Of a stretch of 46,814 bases of DNA, positions 31,565-39,733 are shown piece by piece. Every line of letters starts with the position of its first letter. Within the stretch, counting starts at the first letter, position 1. Source of the DNA: Ilumatobacter sp. Lineage in GTDB: Bacteria > Actinomycetota > Acidimicrobiia > Acidimicrobiales > Ilumatobacteraceae. A program made the translations under genes and the position numbers. The DNA is taken from positions 1 to 46,814 of the forward strand of contig NZ_JASJCS010000030.1 of assembly GCF_030065885.1 (NCBI RefSeq), written 5' to 3'. The notes beneath the pieces were generated by a model that worked only from the letters and a program-made list of their open reading frames with translations, was not told where the DNA came from and did no database searches.

Positions 31565-31929
31565 GCACGCTCCACGACCTCCACGACATCAACGCCTGGG
31601 TGCTGATCGCGGCCAACGCAGCCGTGGGAGCGTGGTGCCTGCTCGCCCATCGCTTCGCCGTGCTCGGCGGGCGTCCGGTCTGGGGCGGCGTCATCGTGGC
31701 GCAGCTGACGGCGGTCTCGCAGGCGGTCATCGGCGCGCTGCTCGCCAACCGCGACGACACCGTGCTCGACGACATGCACGCGCTCTACGGCTTCTCGGCC
31801 ATCATCGCGATCGGGATCCTCTACAGCTACCGGAACAGCCCGTTCATGAAGGGCAAGGAGTTGCTGCTCTACGGGGCGGGCAGCCTGTTCATCATGGGAT
31901 TGGGCCTCCGCAACCTCTATCTGGGCTGA
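31561..31929 (+). CDS. Small four-helix membrane protein
   Basis: A 122-residue protein with four hydrophobic segments (about residues 12-32, 42-62, 70-90, 100-118). GTG start overlaps the lipoprotein stop by 4 bp, so the two are produced together and may work together at the membrane. No family name is recognised. Confidence 0.75.
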   Translation: MSTLHDLHDINAWVLIAANAAVGAWCLLAHRFAVLGGRPVWGGVIVAQLTAVSQAVIGALLANRDDTVLDDMHALYGFSAIIAIGILYSYRNSPFMKGKELLLYGAGSLFIMGLGLRNLYLG

Positions 31930-31997
31930 CAGGGGACGTTCGGCCCTTCGCCGCACCGTGCCGCCGGGCGGAGACTGGAGCCGAGAGAGGAGGACCG

Positions 31998-32951
31998 ATG
32001 TTGTCGCGCGCCGCACCGCGGAACGGCTCGTCCGACCGCACGACCGTGTGGGTGCACGCCGGGCTGATCTCGGAGGACCAGGCGGCGGCGATCCGCCAGT
32101 TCGAGGAGGGGCTCGCACCCGAACGCCGTCCGGCGCACCTCGGCCTCGCCGCCGAGGTTGCCGCCTATCTCGGCAGCGTCGTCGCCGTCATGGGCGGCGG
32201 CGTCGTCATCGGTTCGAGATGGGACGACATCGGCACGCTCGGCCGGCTCGCCCTGGCCGCCCCGATCGCCCTGGTCGGCTTCGTCGCCGGCACCTGGCTG
32301 GCCCGGCTCGAGGAGCCCGGCGCGCATCGGCTCAGCTCGTTCCTGTGGGTGGTCGGCACGATCGGCGTGGCCTTCGGACTCGGCGTCGCCCTGGAGTCGA
32401 TCGGGACCGACCCGGCCTTCGCGACCATCGCGGTCGGGGCCGTGGTCGCCCTCATCGGCCTCGATCTCTGGCGCAACCGTGACCTGCCCCTGCAGCTGCT
32501 GACGATGGTGGCCGGCCTCGGCATCGTGGTGGGCGGCGCCGTGGAGGCGACTGCCACGTCGGCATGGCAAGCGGGGATCGCCGTCTGGCTCCTGTCGCTG
32601 GCGCTCGCCGTGTTCGCCCGCGAGGGCATGATCGTCCCCCGGTGCACCGCGATGGTGGCCGGTGCGGTCTCGGCGATGCTCGGTGCCGGCATGCTCGTCG
32701 ACCTCGACGAGCAGCTCGGCCCTGCGGTCGCGGCGGTCACGGCCGCTGCCGTCGTCCTGATCGCGCTCCAGGATCACGCCGTCGCAGTGCTGGTCGCCGG
32801 CGTGCTCGGCTTCCTCGTGGCGACGCAAGCGTTGCTGGCGACGACGTTCACGGGTGCCGGCGCGGCGGCGCTGGTGGCCGGCGTCGGCCTGGTCACCGTC
32901 GCGGGCGTGGTGTTCCGCGCCGCGCTCGCCGGCCCGCACCGGCCGCGCTGA
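31998..32951 (+). CDS. DUF2157-like polytopic membrane protein
   Basis: A 317-residue protein. The cytoplasmic N-terminus contains a short helical repeat (VWVHAGLISEDQAAAIRQFEEGL) typical of DUF2157-type proteins, followed by about ten hydrophobic segments rich in Ala, Gly and Val. A very good ribosome site (AGGAGG, 5 nt before ATG) sets the start. It lies 68 bp after the small membrane protein, a gap with no terminator that I can see. Function unknown. Confidence 0.82.
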   Translation: MLSRAAPRNGSSDRTTVWVHAGLISEDQAAAIRQFEEGLAPERRPAHLGLAAEVAAYLGSVVAVMGGGVVIGSRWDDIGTLGRLALAAPIALVGFVAGTWLARLEEPGAHRLSSFLWVVGTIGVAFGLGVALESIGTDPAFATIAVGAVVALIGLDLWRNRDLPLQLLTMVAGLGIVVGGAVEATATSAWQAGIAVWLLSLALAVFAREGMIVPRCTAMVAGAVSAMLGAGMLVDLDEQLGPAVAAVTAAAVVLIALQDHAVAVLVAGVLGFLVATQALLATTFTGAGAAALVAGVGLVTVAGVVFRAALAGPHRPR

Positions 32952-32960
32952 GGCCCGGGT

Positions 32961-33647
32961 TCAGCCGAACGCGCCTGACGGAAGATCGGTGGCCGTGCCG
33001 GCGATCGCTTCGCAGATCGTCGTCGCGACCGAGTCGGGTGAGAGACCGGTCGGCATCTTCGGCGCGTCGCCCTCGATCGGGCGGGTCGCCAGGCCGGTCT
33101 CGGTGTGTGGTGGGCGGGCGTCGATCACCCGGATCTTGCGCCGGCGCGCCTCGCGGCCGAACGCCTCGTCGAACGATCGCACCGCCGCCTTCGAGGCGCC
33201 GTACGCAGCCATGCCGGGCAGGTTCTGCTCGGCGATCACGCCCGAGATGTTGACGATCGCGCCGCCCTCCCGGATCACCGGGAGCGCGGCCCGCGCCAGC
33301 ATGATCGGCACGAACGTGTTGGTGAGGAACAGCTCCTCCATCGCGTCGATCGAGAGGTCGGCGACCGGGCCGAACGCCACCACGCCGACGGCGTTCACGA
33401 CCACGTCGAGGCCGCCGGCATGTTCGACCGCAGCCCGCACGGCCGCCTCGCACGCCTCGGGCGACCGCAGGTCGACGGCGACCCGGTGGCCGGGCGCGTC
33501 CACCGCAGCGAGCCGTTCCGATGACCGGGCGGCGAGCGTGAGCGTCGCGCCACGGGCTGCGAGGTCCCGGGCGATCGCCGAGCCGAGACCGCCGGAGGCG
33601 CCGGCGATCAGCACCGACGAGCCCTGCATCGAGCGGTCGTCGCTCAT
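32961..33647 (-). CDS. Short-chain dehydrogenase/reductase (SDR)
   Basis: A 228-residue classical SDR. NAD(P) motif GASGGLGSA (about 16-24), NAVGV near 85, the catalytic Ser in VNISGVIAEQN and Tyr-x3-Lys in AAYGASKAA. It interconverts an alcohol and a ketone in the cytoplasm; the substrate is unknown. The C-terminus is short (ATDLPSGAFG). Its ATG overlaps the stop of the YqjF-like gene by 4 bp, so it is translationally coupled to it. Confidence 0.9.
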   Translation of the reverse strand: MSDDRSMQGSSVLIAGASGGLGSAIARDLAARGATLTLAARSSERLAAVDAPGHRVAVDLRSPEACEAAVRAAVEHAGGLDVVVNAVGVVAFGPVADLSIDAMEELFLTNTFVPIMLARAALPVIREGGAIVNISGVIAEQNLPGMAAYGASKAAVRSFDEAFGREARRRKIRVIDARPPHTETGLATRPIEGDAPKMPTGLSPDSVATTICEAIAGTATDLPSGAFG

Positions 33648-34420
33648 CGCGCCGCCCCCGTCCCGTCGCCGACGCGCCGTAGCCACGACACCTCGACACC
33701 GACGCCGGGCGAGCAGAGCGCCCGCGGCGCACCATCCGGGGTGGGCAGTCCCGCCGCCTCGACGATGTCCTGGTCGATCGAGACGTCGGAGACGTAGTGC
33801 AGTGGCCAGCGCTCGTGGTGCACCGCACCGTGGAGCACGCGTCCTCGCCGGGTCGTCAGCAGTCCCCAGCGGGCGGACAGGAAGTGGTCGAGCTCGCCGA
33901 CCTCGCTCGGCTCGATGTGATCTGCCACCGTGAAGGCGAGGTCGGCCGACGGGCCGCGGTCCGGCCATCGTCGCTGCATCGTGTACCGGTGGCGCCGCCC
34001 GTCGACCCGGTGGGTGGCGTGAGCCCAGCAGTAGGGGAGCGCGAACGCGGTTCGTGCGACGGCCACGATCGCCGACCGGGGCACGTCGAGCGAGAAGAAC
34101 CAGACGGCGCGCCGTCCCCGTCGATCGACGACGTACGTGCGGACGTTGATCTCGATGAACGTGCCGAGCCAGGGCACCGGCGGCGTCGGTCCCACCCGGA
34201 CGTCGCACATGACGAACGGGATCACGCCGACCCACGCAGCCCCGTCGAACGTGTCGACCGAGACACCCTCGGGCAGCAGTCGCTGGACGTCGGCCGGCTC
34301 GTACGGCCAGTGGAAGTACGCCAGGTCGGTCCATCGCTGGCGCAGGACGCGCCGGCCGGCCAGCGGGGGCGGGTCGGGGGTGACCGCCTCGGTCGGCGCA
34401 GGTCCGGAGATCGACATCAT
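33644..34420 (-). CDS. YqjF-like (DUF2071) protein
   Basis: A 258-residue protein of the DUF2071/YqjF family. Motifs seen: QRWTDLAYFHWPYEPADVQRLLPEGVSVDTFDGAAWVGVIPF and FIEINVRTYVVDRRGRRAVWFFSLD, both characteristic. The fold resembles acetoacetate decarboxylase, but the catalytic role is not known. Two adjacent ATGs (34420, 34417) could serve as start. It leads a two-gene operon with the SDR and is divergent from the photolyase gene across 86 bp. Confidence 0.85.
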   Translation of the reverse strand: MMSISGPAPTEAVTPDPPPLAGRRVLRQRWTDLAYFHWPYEPADVQRLLPEGVSVDTFDGAAWVGVIPFVMCDVRVGPTPPVPWLGTFIEINVRTYVVDRRGRRAVWFFSLDVPRSAIVAVARTAFALPYCWAHATHRVDGRRHRYTMQRRWPDRGPSADLAFTVADHIEPSEVGELDHFLSARWGLLTTRRGRVLHGAVHHERWPLHYVSDVSIDQDIVEAAGLPTPDGAPRALCSPGVGVEVSWLRRVGDGTGAAR

Positions 34421-34506
34421 CGTTCGAGGTTCCCACACGTCCGCCTCCGGCGCGGGAGCGAGCTCGATCTGGCGGCAGGCTTCGTCGCTGCGGGAGACTC
34501 GCCGCA

Positions 34507-36018
34507 ATGGCTGCGCCACTCCCGACCGTCTGGATCCTGGGCGACCAGCTCGATCGGACCCGGGGCGCGCTCGCGGACCGCCGACCGGGCGACTGCCGGG
34601 TGCTGCTGGTCGAGAGCGAGCGCAAGATCGCGTCGAAGCGGTGGCACCGCCAGCGACTCCACCTCGTGCTGTCGGCGATGGCGCACTTCGCCGACGAGCT
34701 GCGCGACGAGGGGTTCGAGGTCGATCATCGCCGCGCCCCGACGCTCGCCGACGGCGTGCGGGCGCACACGGCCGAGTTCGGCGTCGAGCGGGTGGTCGCC
34801 ATGGAGCCGATGAGCTGGGACGGGCGATCGCTCCTGGGTGCCCTCGGTGTCGAGGCGATCCCGAACGACCAGTTCCTCTGCCACTACGAGGACTTCGCCG
34901 GCTGGGCGAGCGGCAGGCGGAGCCTCAAGATGGAGGACTTCTACCGGTGGCAGCGGCTGCGCCTCGACGTGCTGATCGAGCACGGCGACGGCGGGCCGGA
35001 GCCGACCGGCGGACGCTGGAACTTCGACCACGACAACCGCGAACCCCCACCCCGTGACGGCCGAGCCTGGCCGACCATCGAACGGTTCGAGCTCGACGAG
35101 ATCGATCGAGCCGTGATCGAACGCCTACCGGCGGACACCTGGGGCGCTGAGCCCGACGGCACCTGGCCGGTCACGCGGCCGCAGGCGCTCCGCCGGCTGG
35201 ACGAGTTCGTCGAGACCGGTCTCGCGCCGTTCGGCCCCCACGAGGACGCCATGCTGCAGGCCGAGTGGAAGCTCGCACACTCGGTGCTGTCGTCGTCGAT
35301 GAACCTCGGGCTGCTGCACCCGAGCGAGGTCGTCGATGCCGCCGAGCGGGCGTATCGAGCCGGCACCGCGCCGCTCAACTCGGTCGAAGGGTTCATCCGG
35401 CAGGTCATCGGCTGGCGGGAGTACGTGTGGGGCGTCTACTGGCTCTGGATGCCCGGCTACCGGGGCCACAACGCCCTGACGGCGCTGCGTGCCGTGCCGC
35501 CGGCGTTCACCGGCGAGGCGCCCACCTCGATGGCCTGCGTCACGAGCGTGGTCGAGCACGTCCGCGAGCACGGCTACGCCCACCACATCGAGCGGCTGAT
35601 GGTGCTCGGCAACCTGGCGCTGACGGCCGGCGTCGACCCGCGGGCGATGACCGACTGGATGTGGGCGAGCTTCGTCGACGGCGCCGAGTGGGTGATGCTG
35701 CCGAACGTGATCGGTATGGCGCTGTTCGCCGACGGCGGGATGATGGCGACCAAGCCGTACGCATCGGGCGGCGCCTACATCAACAAGATGAGCGACTCGT
35801 GCCGATCCTGCCCGTTCGACCCGAAGCAGCGAACCGGTGAACGAGCCTGCCCGTACACGACGCTCTACTGGGACTTCCTCGCCCGCAACGAAGACGTGCT
35901 CGCGGGGAACCACCGCATGGCGCGCCAGCTCGCCGGCATGCGTCGACTCGCTGACCTCGACGCAGTGCGCGAGCGCGCCGTCGAGGTCCTGGCGCGGCTC
36001 GACGCAGGGACCCTGTAG
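34507..36018 (+). CDS. Iron-sulfur bacterial cryptochrome/photolyase (FeS-BCP, PhrB type)
   Basis: A 503-residue flavoprotein of the deoxyribodipyrimidine photolyase-related family. The N-terminal PTVWILGDQLDRTRGAL is an antenna-binding Rossmann domain; the C-terminal FAD domain holds EGFIRQVIGWREYVWGVYW, LMVLGNLALTAGVDPRAMTDWMWASFVDGAEWVM and YINKMSDSCRSC. Four Cys at 344, 432, 435 and 448 have the same spacing (88, 3, 13) as the [4Fe-4S] ligands I recall for Agrobacterium PhrB, a (6-4) photolyase. It should repair UV lesions in DNA using light or act as a photoreceptor. It is single and ends 5 bp from a convergent gene. Confidence 0.93.
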   Translation: MAAPLPTVWILGDQLDRTRGALADRRPGDCRVLLVESERKIASKRWHRQRLHLVLSAMAHFADELRDEGFEVDHRRAPTLADGVRAHTAEFGVERVVAMEPMSWDGRSLLGALGVEAIPNDQFLCHYEDFAGWASGRRSLKMEDFYRWQRLRLDVLIEHGDGGPEPTGGRWNFDHDNREPPPRDGRAWPTIERFELDEIDRAVIERLPADTWGAEPDGTWPVTRPQALRRLDEFVETGLAPFGPHEDAMLQAEWKLAHSVLSSSMNLGLLHPSEVVDAAERAYRAGTAPLNSVEGFIRQVIGWREYVWGVYWLWMPGYRGHNALTALRAVPPAFTGEAPTSMACVTSVVEHVREHGYAHHIERLMVLGNLALTAGVDPRAMTDWMWASFVDGAEWVMLPNVIGMALFADGGMMATKPYASGGAYINKMSDSCRSCPFDPKQRTGERACPYTTLYWDFLARNEDVLAGNHRMARQLAGMRRLADLDAVRERAVEVLARLDAGTL

Positions 36019-36023
36019 CCCTC

Positions 36024-36467
36024 TCATGCGGCCGCGACCGGCATCGCCGCCGCGACGACCGTTCTCGCCGACCAGCCGACCGTTCGGACCCAGTTCGTCC
36101 GGACGAGTCGATCGGCGGTGGCGGCGTCGAAACCCTCCGAGAGCCGGCGATGGGCAGGCACCTGGACGAACACCGTGCTCGTGTGGATGACCGCCAGCAG
36201 CGCGAGCCCGGCGGCGGCGAGGCCCACGCCGACGTCGTCGCGCATCGCGGCGGCGATCACCAGCGCCGACACGCCCTCCACCGCCATGAGCGGCCCGACC
36301 ACCCACGCGGTCGACCGGGTGTGACGTGCCTCGTAGGCAGCGAACTCGGCGACGCCGACGCGGGCGAACAGCGGGTAGTGGACGATCTGGACGAACCAGA
36401 TCAGTCCCGCCATGCCCGCCGTTGCAGCGAGGTGGATGGCGAGCAGCGTGGCGTCGGTGCTCGTCAT
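36024..36467 (-). CDS. Four-helix membrane protein
   Basis: A 147-residue integral membrane protein with four hydrophobic segments. The first loop (FVQIVHYPLFARVGVAEFAAYEARHTRST) is a pattern common in a widespread uncharacterised family. ATG at 36467 is followed immediately by DATLLAIHLAATAGMAGLIW. It lies 28 bp after the S51-like fusion gene on the same strand and could be the last gene of that operon. Confidence 0.78.
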   Translation of the reverse strand: MTSTDATLLAIHLAATAGMAGLIWFVQIVHYPLFARVGVAEFAAYEARHTRSTAWVVGPLMAVEGVSALVIAAAMRDDVGVGLAAAGLALLAVIHTSTVFVQVPAHRRLSEGFDAATADRLVRTNWVRTVGWSARTVVAAAMPVAAA

Positions 36468-36495
36468 CCGGGCCGTCGCGAGCGTGCCGACGGGG

Positions 36496-37782
36496 TCACT
36501 GCTTGACCAGCCACTCGACACCGTCAGGCGTGTCGCGGACCTCGATGCCCGCTGCGTCGAGGCCCTCGCGCAGCGAGTCGGCGACCGCGAAGGCCCGCTC
36601 GTCGCGGGCGACCCTGCGGGCATCGAGCGCGGCTTCGACGACCGGCCCGAGGACGTCGCGTTCGTCGCGTAGGCCCACCGTGGCGGCGTCGCCGAGCCGC
36701 ACGATCATCGAGCGCAGCGCCGTGCGGGCGCGATCGACCTGATCGGACTGCAGGGTGTCGGCCGACCACTCGACGATCGCCGCGTCGAGCAGCAGCACCG
36801 CCTCGACCGCCGCCTTCGCGTCCCCTGCGTCGAGCGCAGCGTCGAACGCCGCCTCGTGGCGAGCGGTGGCCGCTTCGAGCGAGTCGTCGTTGCCGGAGGC
36901 GTCGGCGCGCTCGACGGTCTCGTCCACGGTGGATTCGTGGCGTGCCTGGACCACGTCCGGCGCGGATGCCGACGGACCCGACACCTCGGCACCGCCCGAC
37001 CGGATGACGTCGATCGGGATCGTGGCGCCGGCATCGATGCGAACCGAGCGTCCGTCGCGCCGTAGCGTGAGCGCGCCCTTGCCGACGATCTCGGCGACGT
37101 CGCGGTCGAGATCCATGATGACGCCGGTGTGCTCGTCGAGCCCGACGACGAACGCGCCGTCCGGGAGCTGCGGTTCGAGCATCGCCAACCGCCGCTCGCC
37201 GAGGTAGCAGAAGCGGGTGTCGTGGTTGCCGCCCTCGGCGTTGTCGAAGTGGGGGATGACGGCGGCGTTGATGCCGATCGGCGCGAGCAGGTCGAGACCC
37301 GGCTCCCACCACGGCTCCATGCCGACCTTGTACACCTCGTACACCGGCACGGTGGCGACGCCGAGCGTCAGCGCGGCGGCTGAGGAGAACACGACGGCGC
37401 CACCGGTGCGGAGCTTCTCGGCCAGCACGTCGGGGAGGGCCGTGCCACGCCACTGCCGCAGGGCGAACGTGGGGCTGCCGGGGCCGGCGAAGACCCAGTC
37501 GGCGGCACGAACCCGGGCGATGCCCGACTCGACGGCGACGACGTCGCCGGTGTCGGTCCTCGCCAGCCCCGCCACTGCGACGTCGCGCCCGACCGCATCC
37601 TTGAAGTACTTGGTCGTGGTGGCGGCGAGCGTGGGTGCGTTCTCCTGGAAGCCGAAGGGCGTGTCGAGCATGACCGCCGACGCTGCATCGCCGAGCCGCT
37701 CGAACACGGTCCGGTGCGGGACCTTCATCGTCGGCGCGGTCTCGCCGGAGCCCATGATGACGAGCAGGCGTGGCGTGGTCAT
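36496..37782 (-). CDS. Peptidase S51-like domain fused to CysS/YqeB C-terminal domain
   Basis: A 428-residue protein. Residues 1-210 resemble the peptidase S51/cyanophycinase, class-I glutamine amidotransferase-like fold: VIMGSGETAPTM at the start and the nucleophile region VFAGPGSPTFALRQW, plus AAVIPHFDNAEGGNHDTRF. A linker rich in Asp and Ala follows. The last 55 residues (DVLGPVVEAALDARRVARDERAFAVADSLREGLDAAGIEVRDTPDGVEW) match the end of cysteinyl-tRNA synthetase, a module also found in YqeB-type proteins. The ribosome site GGAGG lies inside a small CCACC/GGTGG hairpin (37798-37786), so translation may depend on coupling: its ATG overlaps the upstream stop by 4 bp. The activity is unknown. 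Confidence 0.78.
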   Translation of the reverse strand: MTTPRLLVIMGSGETAPTMKVPHRTVFERLGDAASAVMLDTPFGFQENAPTLAATTTKYFKDAVGRDVAVAGLARTDTGDVVAVESGIARVRAADWVFAGPGSPTFALRQWRGTALPDVLAEKLRTGGAVVFSSAAALTLGVATVPVYEVYKVGMEPWWEPGLDLLAPIGINAAVIPHFDNAEGGNHDTRFCYLGERRLAMLEPQLPDGAFVVGLDEHTGVIMDLDRDVAEIVGKGALTLRRDGRSVRIDAGATIPIDVIRSGGAEVSGPSASAPDVVQARHESTVDETVERADASGNDDSLEAATARHEAAFDAALDAGDAKAAVEAVLLLDAAIVEWSADTLQSDQVDRARTALRSMIVRLGDAATVGLRDERDVLGPVVEAALDARRVARDERAFAVADSLREGLDAAGIEVRDTPDGVEWLVKQ

Positions 37783-38747
37783 GAGCCACCTCCGGTGGAG
37801 CGGGTGTCGGTCGTGTCGGTCGTGTCGGATCGGCCGGTCGGTTCGAAGAAGCCGGGTTCGGTCGCTGCCCGGTGCAGCAGGTCGGCGACGAGCGCAGGAT
37901 GCTGTGCGTGGACGTCGTGGTGTGCGGGGCGGAACCAATGGGCTCGGGCGCGTGGCAGCGAGTCGAGCGCGCCGTCGATGGCCTCCCGCTTCGAGTCCGT
38001 CCAGTTCGAGTCGCCGGTCTCGGCCGGCACGAGGAGGACGGGCACCGTCATCTCCGGATAGCGGCTCGACGGCCGGTGCTCCCACAGCCCGCGCAGCACG
38101 GTCAGGTGCCGATCGAAGGTGAGCCACGGCGCGATCGTGCCGTCCTCGCGTACCTCGAAGTTGGCGAGCGTGCCCCGCCGGCCTTCGTCGGGCCAATCGG
38201 CCGCCGAGCGAGCGATCCAGGCCTCCATGTCGGCGAGCGGCGTGCCGGCGAGTCGAGGTGGTGCGAGCGCCCGGGCGGCATCGTCCCAGTCGGGAAACGC
38301 CGAACGGAGGTCGATGATCCCGCCGTCGACACAAGCGACGAGGGCGACCTTGTCGGGCTGCCGGTGACCGAGCTCGAGCACGACGTTGCCGCCCCAGGAC
38401 TGACCGGCCACCGCAGGACGCTCGAAGCCGAGCTCGTCGATCAGTAGGGCCAGATCGTCGGCGCAGGTCGCGACGTCGTAGCCGTCGTCGGGTTTGGAGG
38501 AGAGGCCGTGGCCGCGTTGATCGACGGTGACCACCTCGTGTCCCAGCGCGGCGAGCTGCCGTGCGGCGCCGTCCCACAGCCGGGCGTTCGAGGCGAGCCC
38601 GTGCGTGAGCACCCACGGCCGGTGGTCGTCGTTGCCCGGGGCGCGATCACCGTTCGGCGACCAGCGCAAGGTGTGCAGCTCGACCCCGGACGCCAGCGCG
38701 TGACGACGGGGCTCGGGCGAGATCGAGGCGCGCGCGTCGCCGGTCAT
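37779..38747 (-). CDS. Alpha/beta hydrolase
   Basis: A 322-residue serine hydrolase. The oxyanion region LTHGLASNARLWD, the strand VVTVDQRGHGLSSKP, the nucleophile elbow AGQSWGGNVV (about residue 122), and the terminal His in HHDVHAQHPALV are visible. A role in opening an ester or lactone fits its neighbours, two Gfo/Idh/MocA oxidoreductases that often produce sugar lactones; this is inference. It overlaps both neighbours by 4 bp, so it is translationally coupled on both sides. The C-terminus has a DTTDTTDT repeat of no known role. Confidence 0.85.
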   Translation of the reverse strand: MTGDARASISPEPRRHALASGVELHTLRWSPNGDRAPGNDDHRPWVLTHGLASNARLWDGAARQLAALGHEVVTVDQRGHGLSSKPDDGYDVATCADDLALLIDELGFERPAVAGQSWGGNVVLELGHRQPDKVALVACVDGGIIDLRSAFPDWDDAARALAPPRLAGTPLADMEAWIARSAADWPDEGRRGTLANFEVREDGTIAPWLTFDRHLTVLRGLWEHRPSSRYPEMTVPVLLVPAETGDSNWTDSKREAIDGALDSLPRARAHWFRPAHHDVHAQHPALVADLLHRAATEPGFFEPTGRSDTTDTTDTRSTGGGS

Positions 38748-39733
38748 GTGGGCGCGTTCCCGGCGGCGGTGATGCGGTCGAGGAGGGACATCAGCTCGAT
38801 GGAACGCTCGACCGGGCGCGACCATTCCGCATCGCCTCGCACGGCGTCGGCAAACGCGTCGATCATGCCGAGGTAGGGGTCGCCGGGCTCGACGAGCTCG
38901 TCGTGGGCGTCGCCGGCTTCGTCCACGTGCGCGAGGGTGTCGGCGCCTCCGGTGTGGGCGTCGGTGTCGAGCCGGAGCCGACCGCGGGTGCCGACCAGCT
39001 CGAGCGTCTGGCGTTCGTCCTCGACGAACGAGCAGCGGACATGGGCCGAGCGCCCACCGGTCCACGTGAGCGTTGCGTCCGTCGTCGCGTCGACGCCGCC
39101 CGCGGTGCGTTCGACGGTCGCCACGACGGTCTCGGGTTCGGCGCCCCACAGCTCGACAGCTGCGCCGAGGCAGTAGATCCCCACGTCGAGCAGCGCGCCT
39201 CCGCCCTGGTCGGCGCGCCAGCGGTAGTTGTCCGCGGCGCTGTCGGGGATGGTGAAGGTGAACGCAGCGTCGACGTGGGTGATCTCGCCGATCGATCCGG
39301 ATCGCGCCTGGTCGAGGACCGCCGACCAGCGCGGGTCGAACGGCGTCATCCATGCCTCGGCGAGCAGGACGCCGCCCCGCCGTGCGACCTCGGCCATCGA
39401 ACGGGCCTCGTCGGCGTCGCGTGCCAACGGCTTCTCGCAGAGCACCGCCTTGCCGGCGGCCGCAGCGGCGCCGACCCACTCGGCGTGCATGCCGTTCGGG
39501 AGCGGCACGTAGACCGCTTCGACGTCAGGGTGCTCGATGACGGCGGCGTACGAGTCGACCGCGTGTGCCGCCCACGGATCCGGCACGGCGCCGCCCGCCG
39601 ACGCGACCGCAGCGATCACCGCCCGCTCGGAGGCCTCGATGGCCGGCATCACGGCACGCGTCGCGACGAACGATCGCCCTCCGAGGACGCCGATGCCCAC
39701 GGGCGCAGCCACCTGCGCTCCGCCGTCGGTCAC
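38744..39733 (-). CDS. Gfo/Idh/MocA family oxidoreductase
   Basis: A 329-residue NAD(P)-dependent dehydrogenase. Rossmann start VGIGVLGGRSFVATRAVMPAI (a slightly altered GxGxxG), YVPLPNGMHAEWVGAAAAAGKAVLCEKPLA with the catalytic Lys of EKP, and the second-domain motif RWRADQGGGALLDVGIYCLGAA with the catalytic Asp. It likely oxidises a sugar or cyclitol. The GTG start overlaps the stop of the upstream fusion gene by 4 bp, which excludes the longer open frame extending further. It is similar to but distinct from its upstream neighbour. Confidence 0.85.
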   Translation of the reverse strand: MTDGGAQVAAPVGIGVLGGRSFVATRAVMPAIEASERAVIAAVASAGGAVPDPWAAHAVDSYAAVIEHPDVEAVYVPLPNGMHAEWVGAAAAAGKAVLCEKPLARDADEARSMAEVARRGGVLLAEAWMTPFDPRWSAVLDQARSGSIGEITHVDAAFTFTIPDSAADNYRWRADQGGGALLDVGIYCLGAAVELWGAEPETVVATVERTAGGVDATTDATLTWTGGRSAHVRCSFVEDERQTLELVGTRGRLRLDTDAHTGGADTLAHVDEAGDAHDELVEPGDPYLGMIDAFADAVRGDAEWSRPVERSIELMSLLDRITAAGNAPT

